A stretch of DNA of 64,000 nucleotides from Amyelois transitella. Taxonomy: Eukaryota > Arthropoda > Insecta > Lepidoptera > Pyralidae. The stretch is taken from assembly GCF_032362555.1 (NCBI RefSeq), contig NC_083523.1:4563501-4627500 (forward strand), in the 5' to 3' direction. A program made the translations under genes and the position numbers. The notes beneath the pieces are model-generated. The model did not search any database. It saw only the letters and a list, made by a program, of their open reading frames with translations, and had not been told where the DNA came from. Shown piece after piece: positions 10,303 to 21,400 of this stretch (positions are counted from its first letter, which is position 1; each line of letters opens with the position of its first letter).

Positions 10303-13300
10303 ATGAATCATAACCAGATGAATATGCACGTACCTATGAACCCCGTTGGTGCTGCACCTAATGTTGGCATGCAAATGCAAGTTCCTGGTCAGATTATGCA
10401 GCAACAGTCTCCTCAGCAAATGCCCCCAGCAATACCTCAACAGACCCCACAAGATAAAATGGATAATATATCAAAAGTCAAGACTCTTATGGGCTCTTTG
10501 CGGGAATCCATACCCGTAGGTTAAATTCCATTAATATTCTACTTTTTTTACCGTTATTTTATCGTTACACAATATTGTTAGCAATAATTTATTTTACTAA
10601 GTTTTATATGTTACTTATTTATTTTAAAAATCGTTTCAACATATAATGTTGAAAAAAAGGTTAAAAAGGTTTAATAAGAATGCATTCCAATATCGATGAT
10701 TAATAATGTTTTTGACAGCCCGTCTTTTTGAATTGACAATGGAATCATTCTGGTGCTTACGTTTGACTCATGAGAATCTCTGCTGGTATGCTGATAAGAA
10801 AATAAATGTATTCACATAAAATATTTGGTATTATTCCTGCTTACTTCTGAATTAAGCTAATAATATAATAATTTATCATATTTGCAGATGACATTAAAGT
10901 CAGCAGCTCAAATACTTCATCAAAATCACAACATTGATTCAAATTCTCAGTAAGTACCAACCTGCAACCTGCCTGTGAGCAACACTGCATTTTGATAGCT
11001 AGCGTTAGAGTTAATATTAATGAATTGACATTAGGTCTGAAATGAAAAAGTCTCCTCCAATCATAGCATACTACTTATGCATCCTTAGTGGCGTTAGCTC
11101 CAAAGCGAGAGTTCAACTCAAAATGAATGTTTTGGTGAACAGATAAATGTTACAGTCACTTAGGTATCCTTATCACACCAAACTGCCTTAAGAACTATGA
11201 TTTGTTAGTATCATAGTTCTTAAGGCAAGTTGTAAGTATTTATGTATTTTATAATTATCTTATTGCATTTAGAAAAAGCCCAAATCTACTTACAATATAT
11301 TTGAAGAATTTGTTGCAAACTCTATTAGATTTTCTAAAATACCTAAAGAAATGATACAGTTACTAAATATCTATTCTATCTACAGAAACATCCTTGCAAC
11401 ATTATCTCAAGTAAGGTGTGTGAAATAGACATTAAAAAACATCAAATCAAAACTGAATCATGAATATAACTTATAGTTAACATGAAATTTTATGAAAGAC
11501 TGCAGATAATTTTGTTTTTATTTTTTTACAGAAAGAGCATAGAAAACCCTGTCCCTAGATTTGATAAGAATTTAGAAGATTTCTTCTCACTCTGTGATCA
11601 AATGGAGCTTCATTTAGTAAGTTCTTTATTTTAACTGTTTATTAACTTCTAAATTTATATACATAGTTTAGGATGTATCCTCTATTCCTTGACTATTTGT
11701 TGTTTGCTATCAAAGCATATTAGCAATATTAAGTAGCAGCACAGATATTTGGCTGTCAACTGAATTGGCCTTTAACAAATATCTTTTGCATTTTATCAGG
11801 TATACTTGTTCATGGATGTGAATCAGATGTATTACTGTTCTTTGATAAAGAATCCATGTTTGTTTATTTCCTCAATTAATCGAAGTTATGTAACTTTGTG
11901 TGGTTGGTTGGTCTCTAAACAATTTAACAGTGCAGCAAAATAAGAAAGGCATCCTTAATAGCGTGGATCATGAATTCGTATTTTGATGCTTGGATGTGCA
12001 GCTTCTTTATGATGATTTTATCTGTTTTTTAACTGGTGTTCTAGTGGTCATGTACCAATGGTGATGATACATATTCATTGATGGATTTGAATCCCATACT
12101 GATCTGTTACAAGACAAATATCTCAACCAGTCTACCAGTAGAATTCTTTTGTGTTCTATGTCTGTTCATATGTTAAGAATTTTGTATTATTAAAGTTTCT
12201 TGTATAGAATCCTTCTCAATGAAAAAGGAATAATATCTTTCCAAATATGGACCAATATTTACTGGAATATTTACATTATGAGTACAAAACCTCATGAGAT
12301 GTCTAACTATTAAATAGCTAGTTATCTATATAAGATTAGTATTATTATTTACAACTAGCTTTAACCGCAGTATTGGCCACGCGAATTTAGAACCACCTTA
12401 ACAAGAATACAGGTTTTTGCAACCACTCATGGGAACTATAGTTTTTACTTTTTAGTAAATAACGCATGAAAGGACAAAAAACTAACAAATGAACTTACTT
12501 TCGCATTTATAATATTAATCGGGATGTAGCTTCTGTGTAAACACCTATTTCTATCTGCCGGCACTTAACTCATTGACCCGGCAACCGTCGCCAATCAGTA
12601 ACTATGATAGTGTTATCACTGATGCATTTATTAGTCAACTAACTTTCGCCCGCGGCTCCGCCCGCAAGACATACCTATGTCCTTCTTCGTACGCCACTCT
12701 ATTTATATGCAAAATTTCAAGGTGATCGGTTTAGTGGTTTTCAAGTGAAGGCGGACAAAAAAAACACACTTTCACATTTATTGCATTAGTATGGATAATT
12801 GGACCTTTAGCAGAACTTACAAACAGAATAATAATAAAGGTAAAAAAGGTTGCAGATTTTACTTGATTTCTGTAACCCAAGCGATAATTTTTAAGTTTAC
12901 CCATTACACATAAGAAATAAGGGAACATAATTTTGTTATTTGATAAGTTAGGATAATCGAAAATGAGAAATAAATTATACTTATGGTTATTTTCAGCGAA
13001 CAGCCATAACTTGTATCCAGCAGGCGCAATCTGCAGCTCACTACCTGCCTCTCAACGTGATACCATCCAGACTAGATACTGGACCGGTGACTCAAGTGAG
13101 TGATCTTATATTTTCGTTCGTTTAATAAACAGTAACAGTAAAGACTTGACTTGCAGATAATGTGGCATTTACATTTATTCCACTTGTTTTCATTTATATT
13201 ACGGGAAATAAACGGTACCCGGCACAAATTGAAAAAAGAATAGAACCGTCTTTTTCCAATGGATGTCGTAAAAAGCTACTGAAGGATAGGCTTTTAAACT

Positions 13301-13677
13301 TAGAATTCTTCTTAGGTGATGGGTTAGCAACCTGTCACTATAAAAGAATTATTATTGCCATCAGTTCAGTTTCTTACAATTTGAAGAACGAAATAAATTG
13401 AATGACCCTTCATACATCTGTGGTTTACCCTTATACTCGTAATATAACCTAACAGTATTTTTGGGATTAAAAGTTAGCCTGTGGTATTTTGATAATAATA
13501 TATGACTTAATGTAGAATGTATAAACTGACTCTGTTTTAATAATTAAAAAAAAAATCCAGGAAACTCCGCTCAGCTATCCGCAATACCTGAACACGGTGG
13601 GACTCCAAATAGCGTACGCGAAAGACATCCACGACACACTAGTAGCTGCCGCACAAAACATCTCACCCACCGAATGA
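10303..13677 (+). CDS. ix: Mediator complex subunit 29 (intersex)
   Basis: MED29 is a tail/head-adjacent Mediator subunit linking activators to RNA polymerase II. Its Drosophila form, intersex, also works with female Doublesex in sex differentiation. Five exons in phase, 10303-10515, 10888-10949, 11532-11616, 12997-13095 and 13561-13677, give 191 residues. The N-terminus is low-complexity and rich in Met, Gln and Pro (MNHNQMNMHVPMNP, then QQQSPQQMPP). The conserved core follows: DKMDNISKVKTLMGSLRES, NPVPRFDKNLEDFFSLCDQM, ELHLRTAITCIQQAQSA, and at the end YPQYLNTVGLQIAYAKDIH. The length matches the insect family. An AATAAA at 13901 probably ends the transcript. Confidence 0.92.
11185..11226. 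repeat. Perfect 17-bp inverted repeat in a MED29 intron
   Basis: The arms GCCTTAAGAACTATGAT (11185-11201) and its exact reverse complement (11210-11226) enclose an 8-base loop. It can form a stem-loop in either strand. Its origin is unclear: a short MITE relic or a hairpin RNA. Confidence 0.85.
12350..12530 (-). mobile_element. Helitron-like fragment (nonautonomous)
   Basis: Read on the minus strand, the piece begins near ATTAATATTATAAATGCGAA and ends near ACTGCGGTTAAAGCTAGTT, so it has an AT-rich start and a CTAG end followed by T. These are the borders of short lepidopteran Helitrons. It carries no coding sequence and lies in a MED29 intron. Confidence 0.55.
12637..12797 (-). mobile_element. 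Helitron-like fragment, second copy
   Basis: On the minus strand it runs from CCATACTAATGCAATAAATG to GGCGGAGCCGCGGGCGAAAG and TTAG. The GC-rich stem near the 3' end resembles the subterminal Helitron hairpin. It sits about 100 bases from the previous copy. Confidence 0.55.
13165..13400 (+). repeat. Dispersed SINE-like repeat (family R1)
   Basis: The block has CCAATGGATGTCGTAAAAAG, a central TTCTTCTTAGGTGATGGGTT and AGCAACCTGTCACTAT. The same phrases recur in diverged form elsewhere in the window. A 79-codon open frame across it is incidental. Confidence 0.5.
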
Positions 13678-15016
13678 CCAATCTACGATACAGTGAGGTA
13701 TTGATTTATTAAAGGACTTGTTTATCAATAGACGCATAAAAATATCCTCTCATCTCACTCATAATATGTACCCAATAGGGCCTATTACAAAAGTAGTGCA
13801 GTAGCTTATAGTAACTGAAAAGTCGCCATTGTTTTGTTTTCAGCCCTATCGAAATTTATCTGATATATTTAATGCCTATTGAAAAATTGGTTCTTGATGA
13901 AATAAAGCTTTACTTTTTAATAATTTAGTTGCTGATTCCATAATCCGCATTTAGGATTATCAGTTAAAGTTAGTTTTAATGAATGGATTTCATTTAGCCA
14001 AACTATTTTGTCAATACATATTCATCTCGTAAACGCTGGAAAAATTGTTTACTAGGAAGTTGTTTTAATTTTGGCTAAATACAAGTTATGTAGATGGGCA
14101 AAGTTTCTACTTATTATTAGGTTCAATTAACTTAAAAGTAATATTACGTAAATGATTAACTTATAGGCTAGTTAAGGTTAAAAATTAAACTTTATTAGTT
14201 ATCGAATAAAGTCTATTTGCAATAATTGTGTGTTATCCTTTCCAAAGTGCATAAACTGGTTTCTTCTTGTCCAATAGCGCCTGAACTTGTTAACCTATGA
14301 TAAAACTAGTGAAAATGATAGACATAATTGATTTAATATAATAGTTGCTAGGAAGGAAGCTATTTTGCATCTCGTCACGTAGTACCTAGTCATAATCAAA
14401 ATAATTGCATCGTACTGTAAACAAATCACTAGATTGACAGGTTCTAGAATTTGTTAAGTTTAATTTTTTATTATGATTTTGTTTTCTTTTTTCTGAGCTT
14501 TAAACTGGGCCGGATAAGGAAAGTTAGCAAAGCTTCAGCTTCCATGGCTACTCCCCCGTGGCAATCTCACGAAGCGAATAAGTTTATATAGGGTGTTTTT
14601 TTTTAAGATTTTGATAATTATAATCAAAATTCGTAATCCTTTTAAAAATCTCGATCTAATAATCTCTCAGTCAATGACTTCTCAAATGATAAGTTTAAAA
14701 ATAATATTGGCGAATTGAATTAATGAATTTCGACTCTTTTAGTTTTTTTTTTATTTTATTTAAAAACATTATTAGTATTTTAACTGACACAAACATATGT
14801 ATGCCTATTGGGCAAAATATAGCGAACTCGTGAAACACTTTGACATCAGTAGCAACTAAGTATACATTAGAAAACACCTGTTTTACAACAATGGTTTGAT
14901 TGATCTCGATTTAGATTTATGAAATTATTTTCATGTAGAGTGAAACTTGCATCGAAAAATGGTTTTGTTACGACATCACAAATGTCACACACCAACTGTC
15001 AATCATAGCGAAGAAA
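13678..15016. other. Intergenic, MED29 3' end to small gene
   Basis: An AATAAA at 13901-13906 is the likely MED29 poly(A) signal. The rest is AT-rich and I see no gene or clear repeat. The last 100 bases before 15017 are likely promoter and 5' UTR of the next gene. Confidence 0.6.
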
Positions 15017-15849
15017 ATGACGTGCTCAGCCATTAGCAGCGAAGAGTCTAAATCGCGCAAACAAAGATTTTACGGATTGGAGCACCGCGGTTCCCCAGGC
15101 ATAACACCTAGCCTGGCGGAAGATCTTCCCTTGGGTGGCGGTCGAACCCGAACTATCGCTCCCGCTACATCAGGAAGGGTAAATATATGTATATTATTCC
15201 GATTTCTTTGTGTATTGACTAAGTTTTAACTTTCAAATTCTTTGTGTAATTTGGAATATTATTATACTCATAATTGTGGAATGTGGTAACGACGAAATAT
15301 TAAAACAATATTTTATAAAATATATAATTTATTAAGAAATTAGTAAAAATATTAAAAGCACTTATATACATCTTACGGAGTTTAATTACATGTCCGTTTT
15401 ATTGAGATCAGCTTTAATTTTGTTCTTACTATTGCACATTTAAAAATACGTTACTACAATGTATTATACTTAATTATTAGCAAATAATTATTATCGTCTT
15501 TGTATTTGTTTGTACATACAAAGACGATAACAAAACAATTCTGAATGTATTCTCAGAAAGGCGTAGCCAACAAATTATTTAGTACACTTTGTTACACCAA
15601 ATTACAATAAGTACAGTTAAAACAAAAGAGTTTACAACTTCGGCCTGACTGTATTAAATAAAATTTCAGTAACCCCTCACCCGAAGTAAACAACATTTGT
15701 TCTCATTTAAAATTTAATTACCCTATTCTTACTCGCAGTTATCACAAATTAAATGGAAATACTATCAGTCTTCAAATCATCAGACAATCAAAGGAACTTC
15801 CGTTGTGATGCCAAACCAGCCCGAATATGTACCTGCACAAAATAAATAA
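15017..15849 (+). CDS. Unrecognised two-exon small gene, about 90 residues
   Basis: Exon 1 (15017-15178) opens with ATG and codes 54 residues: MTCSAISSEESKSRKQRFYG, then a Gly/Pro-rich part with GGGRTRTIAPATSGR. It ends at a consensus AGG|GTAAAT donor in phase 0. A good acceptor, CTATTCTTACTCGCAG, ends at 15738 and opens a 36-codon exon, also in phase 0. This begins LSQIKWKYYQSSNHQ, ends VVMPNQPEYVPAQNK and stops at TAA, followed at once by AATAAATAATAAA. Coding-like composition, matching phase and a poly(A) signal support a real gene. I recognise no domain, signal peptide or membrane segment. Exon 1 could instead splice elsewhere. Confidence 0.5.
15491..15530. repeat. Perfect 15-bp inverted repeat
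   Basis: TTATCGTCTTTGTAT (15491-15505) and its reverse complement (15516-15530) enclose a 10-base loop. It lies in the intron of the small gene. Confidence 0.85.
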
Positions 15850-16565
15850 TAAATTTAATTAATGTTTATAAGAAAAAAATATCTGAACCCGTAATGAGCT
15901 TAATGAAATAATATAGAGTGTAAGATAATATTAGTTTAATAAAACAGTTAAACTATTAAGAAAGGTTAATATCTCTACAATAAGTAGTAATGAATGTAAA
16001 TCAACGTAGTAATGAAAGTCTTTGACGCAAGTACAGCCTGCTTGACGACAACTACTGGGGGTCTCCGAGATAGCGTTGGAAAAGGACATAATTCAAGTTA
16101 TCTATTGAGAGAAATATCCTCGCTTCTCATTATGGATGTTTGTGCAGCACCGACCCTTGATAAACTTATTATTATGACATAAATATAGCGTGAGGAGCGC
16201 TGCGTGGAATATTACAGGTTCGCGCTCGATATTCCGACGCTAACTGGGCCAAACAACAGGCGTATTGAGTTTTTATGTTTTCTAGATTATTCTATCGACA
16301 AAAGTTAATGCCAACCAAATAGTTCAGTTTACTGGTGAAGATTTTGAATACTAGGTAGGTAAGTAGGTATCTAATTAAAATCTTCCTGCATGGATTTATG
16401 TACAATCGAGTGCAAAATGGAATGTATTTATTTAAATGGTGTATGTATTTTATGTTAAATGTAATTAATTCTCATTAAGTATGGATTATTAAGTACCTAC
16501 TGGTCCCGACTTTGCCCAATACCTAGACGATTTTAAGAAATTTTAATATTGTTAAATTCACTCCC

Positions 16566-16612
16566 GCGACGACGGACCTTAATTCATAAAATGTATTAAG
16601 GTCCCTCGTCGC
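16566..16612. repeat. 18-bp inverted repeat with one mismatch
   Basis: The arms GCGACGACGGACCTTAAT (16566-16583) and ATTAAGGTCCCTCGTCGC (16595-16612) pair except at one position around an 11-base loop. They are GC-rich within AT-rich DNA, so the stem would be stable. Confidence 0.85.
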
Positions 16613-17470
16613 TGGATTGAGCTGATATCGGGTATCAATAACGTACTTATATATTTATTTGCCATTTCCTACATTTTTATTTACACAAACAAATAAACCA
16701 TCTAAAATTTCCCCTGAATATTTCTACTTCTGTATGTAATTTAACACATATAAAAAAATGTATTTAAAAATATAAATATGTCTGCTGGAGGTCGATCAAC
16801 TCGCCAGGATGCCGTAAACAGATACGCGTAATTTGATATATTTAAGTAGCTACGAACTAATTTCTGCACTTGAATATAAATAAAATCATTCATGAAAAAG
16901 ATGTATAATACAGTATTACATTTTTTTGTGGATGCAATAACTACTTAACATAGTAACTATTGGAATTGTCGATATTTATTTGTTTCTATTTTTATTCTAC
17001 ATTACAACAAACAGGCTACTTTCAATTGTCGATTTAATAAGTGTTGCATTATTTGCATTTTTATGTAAATAATGAACAGCTACTAAACAAATTATATACA
17101 AAAACTTAAATAAAAAAATCTAAGAATTTGTAACATTTTTGGCAAGTTTAGGTTTTGAGAAGTTTTAGATTTTAATTTCTATCTAGGTACATGACTAATT
17201 ATAATACAACCGAACTATTTTATATATTATATAGCTTTCGATTATCCGTTATTAAATGTCAGTCACCCCTTCAGTTAGAAATGTGTACGTACACATAGAT
17301 ATAAATTGAAAGAGTTCATCAACAGTAATCAATCATTGATAATTGGCCATTTGTTGTTAACATATTGTTTTTAAATATATTCTTATTATTATGTGCTTTG
17401 CAGTTTCTTACACCATTTTATCAATAAAAATCCTTAATAGTCATTTAATATGGCAATTTCGAGGTAGATA

Positions 17471-17919
17471 TTAGGTGCGCAACTAAGTTCTTGCTGTTTT
17501 TTCTTAAAAGTTAAATTTCATCATTCCCAACGTATGCAAGTGTTTGACATGCATCCTAGTCGAGCAGTTTCGTCAATTCAGCGTCTTCAAAAGTTTTTTC
17601 ACCAGTCATGGCACGTTGTCATGACACGTTGTCTCACCTATAACTCCGTTCCCGTAAACTTTTTGAGCTCTCGATGTGCTTCAGCTGCTGTTTTCTTTGA
17701 ATCAAATAAGAAAAACTAACACTTTCCGCAAATGACTATTTTTCAGCACAATATCGGACAAATTCATTCAAATAAAAGAATATGACGCCGCAATGGAATC
17801 ACGATTTTGTTCACTGAACGTCTAAGCTTACACCATGACACTTTGATGCGTAAAAATGGCCTCACTTCACTTTTGGAGCCATCTATCGATAAACAGTGAG
17901 AACTTAGTTGCGCACCTAA
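17471..17919. mobile_element. Mariner-type MITE, 449 bp, TA target site
   Basis: The terminal inverted repeats start TTAGGTGCGCAACTAAGTTC and are identical for 21 bases at both ends. TA dinucleotides flank both sides (17469-17470 and 17920-17921), the target duplication of Tc1/mariner elements. Short open frames inside do not read as transposase, so this is a nonautonomous element. The undamaged ends suggest a fairly recent insertion. Confidence 0.85.
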
Positions 17920-18402
17920 TAATAAAAAATGCATTATTTTAATCACTAAGTATTTTAATTTTTTATCACTTTCGTTGGTATCCTGATAGCCAATAAATCA
18001 ATAATGTTGTGCGTGGTTTATTCCTCGACAAGAATAATATTTCATATCTGAAATAACAGACACATAAATCAATTTATTGGCGGCTCTGTCAGTATATCTG
18101 TGTTTTATCGCTTTTACTGAAACGTCGTCTTTATATATCAAATTACAATAATACATTGTAACCTTAATTGAAATTCATTTTCTCTTGTATCCTAGTGAAA
18201 TTAAAATTTACAAAGATTTAATCAAATGCCGGCTTACACTATATTAAACTGACTTTAACGATTACAATTCCTTTTTTGTAACAGCTGTGGGAGTATCATA
18301 TGAAGGCAAATGGTTTCAGTTTCATTTGTTATTGCTCATCTGAACATTGTGTTGCACAGAATCCCACATCTTATACATATAATAAATGATTACTTACAAT
18401 GC

Positions 18403-21400
18403 TCATCCAAACACCTGCTGTGCTGCATATGTGATGTGAAGGTAGCCGTCCTCAGATCTAAACTGTTGGTAAGCCTGCTCCATCGTCATGCTATGACTTG
18501 CTAGCACACTGTCGTTCACGATCAGGTACAAGGCCTAAAATAAACATTCAAATTATTTAACTTAGAGTATGCTCGCGTTTTTCTTTTTCGAAGTGTGTAG
18601 GTAGACCGTGTAAAAAGAAAAATTTAAAAAATCGGTAATACCTAAGTGCACCCCTGGACTATGGAACCTAGAGGTACCTACATACCAAATTTCAAATCTT
18701 TAGACCCATCGATTGGAATCTTGCGTTAATATGTTAGTCAGTTTCCTCAGTTATCAATCAGATACAAAATATCTCACTACATATTAAACACTAGCGACCC
18801 GCCCCGGCTTCGCACGGATGCACAGCCGATACTAAATATATCTCTATTAGAACTAACTTAAGGACCGCCCGCAAAGCGGCTAACTAAGTCTTGCTCACTT
18901 CGCAACGGGCCGTGCAGCAGAAATCGTAATATTTTAATTTCACCACAACTTCAAAACCAAACGTCAAATTTTAATCATTCAAAGACCAAATATTATCTAC
19001 ATAAACTGTACTTATTGATGAAATTATTTATTTTGATAAGGATTAATAGCATGAGTAAAAAAACGCGTTTAAATGTAGACCAAAAAAAATTCAAGATTTT
19101 TAAATTAAAATGTGGTTGTTGTGCCTCACTCGACATAGATAGGTATAGTGTGTCGCGGACTTTTTGTAGATATTTATAAGATCTACAATTAATTAAAACA
19201 TTTTATGGTTCTATCTTTTGTAGTTTAGGCAGCGTACGCAAAATAAGTAACTTTTTGGTTGATTTTTTTCAGTTAGTGTCCGAAAAATCTAAATATATTA
19301 CGGAACCCTATTTTTTTAAAATAAAAATAGTCTATGTTACTCGTGGATAATGTAGCTTTCGAATGGTGAAAGAATTTTTAAAATCGGTCCAGTAGTTTTT
19401 GAGCCTATTCATTACAACCAAACAAACAAAGTTTTCCTCTTTATAATATTAGTGTAGATACACGCGCACCTACTATAGAATACTTACAGGTATTCCGCAA
19501 ATTTCACGAGTAGTTATTACTTTTTACCGGGATGAAAAGTTGTGTGTGTGTTCTCCAGACAATAATTGCATAGTAGGTATTGTTAAAAATTATACCAAAA
19601 AACAAAAACCGAATCGAAATGTTGGCCATGACAAAATATTTTAATCCAATATAAACAATAACACAGAAGATATTTAATTGGATATCTGAGAGGTATATCT
19701 ACGCTGCCAAAAAACATTTTAATAAGTTTATTTTTAAATTTGTCAGATTAAGGCATATTTACGTTAATTAAAATATAAACATTTCATTGAAGCGGATCGT
19801 ACCTATTTATCTCGAATGCATATTTTGAGGTCAGTAGTGTCACTATAGGTACAACAATTATTATTGCTTTGTACTTAAGTCAACGTTTGATCTAAAATTG
19901 CAAATTAAAGAGCTTCGTAACATCGGAGGTCTTATATTTTCAAAAATACAATTCTAATATTTCCTTCACGCTGTAGGTCACTTTAGACATCTAGTTTCTG
20001 TTAATTTTAATAATACTTATCTAGCATTTCAATTTAAACAAAATTTTCCTCAGTATTCTGTTGTTGTCTTTTGTATGATTCAGTATTACAATAATCAATT
20101 CATGTACCTGTGTATCTCTGAGTTTCATCTTTGTTCGAATGATGAACAGAAACTGTGACATTGTGAGCTCTTGTGGCACTAGATACTTCTTTCTGTTCAA
20201 GGCTGGCACTTCTCGTTCACGCACAAATCTTTGCACGTACAACTGTGAGTGAAAATAAACAGAAACGAATACATACGTTTGCGGAACGAAACAAACAAAA
20301 TAATGGTTCTTTTTAAACATATCTTCATCTTACCGGAACTTTGTTTGGAAACCTATGTCTAATTGCTTCTGCTTCATTTTCCGATTCTTCCATATCTGTA
20401 ACAAATTGAATAAATTTATTTTCTATTTTTAAGGATATTAGCCTAGTAGAAATTTTTATATAAGCTATACTTACGCTAAATTTGTCATTTGTCGTGTTTA
20501 TTTATGTCTTAGAATACAAACAGATGCTTGCATTACGAAAAAGCCGCTCGATGCTTTGTTACAAATACATAATGTAGGAACTCTTTGAGTGCCTTACGAA
20601 TTTTACTCTTACCATCTTTGTATCCGAATACTTCTTGGGACGCATACGTGATGTACAGAAATCCGTCTTCGTCTCCGTAATTTTCATACGCCTGCGCCAT
20701 CGTAAGACTCATGCTCAGCATTGATCTATTGTTGATTATCAGATACAGGGCCTGATATCAAAAAGAAAACGAATAAGAAAATATTTAAAAAATATGATTT
20801 TTTATGTCTGAAAGTGACCAACTAAATTTTATCACCAGCAATTTCTGAACTAGTTTTGTTTGGAATTTGAAAATGAATTAGGTCAACTTTTCAAAAGCCC
20901 CTCTGTAAGTTTATCTCCAAAAGAATTTGCAAAAAATGTAAGTAGAGGTATATTCAAAAAACTCCAAAGGTGGCTTGTTTCAGAATCAAATCTTTTCACA
21001 GCATAGAAAGTTTCTTTTAAGTACATGTAGTATTTATCTGACTCCAAGCTCTGAAGCCTTCCACTGACAATACATTCGAGAACACCAGTTAAAAATATGT
21101 ATATTTGAATCTTTTTTAAAACATTTTGTTTACAGTTATTTTTATCACTATGAAATTTAAGCTAATTACTTTAATTAAAGGCGCATATGTAAGTATCTCG
21201 TATCTTATTTACCTGGTTTGGTTTGATTCTTATCCTGTTTCTTATTATGACTAGGAACTGCGACATAGTGATATCTTCAGGCACTAAGAATTTTGATTTG
21301 TCCAAGATGGGTAAACATCTTTCTTTATGATATCTTTCGACGATTAACTGAAAATTATATTTTTATAATAACTTAAGCTAATTTTTAGAAAAAGCCTATT

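Larger units (their letters stand above)
15850..18402. other. Intergenic, small gene to LC3 gene
   Basis: No coding exon was found in this 2.5 kb of AT-rich DNA. It contains an inverted repeat at 16566 and a mariner-type MITE at 17471. The 3' UTR of the minus-strand LC3 gene must begin at its right end. Confidence 0.6.

Noticed and set aside
17534-17946. Short open frames on both strands near 17.5-17.9 kb
   Set aside because: They fall within or across the edge of the MITE and do not resemble transposase.
20108-20395. Separate second LC3 gene starting at ATG 20393
   Set aside because: Not excluded, but less favoured. The ATG lies only two bases inside an acceptor-like border, the N-terminal helix would be missing, and the upstream donor matches in phase.
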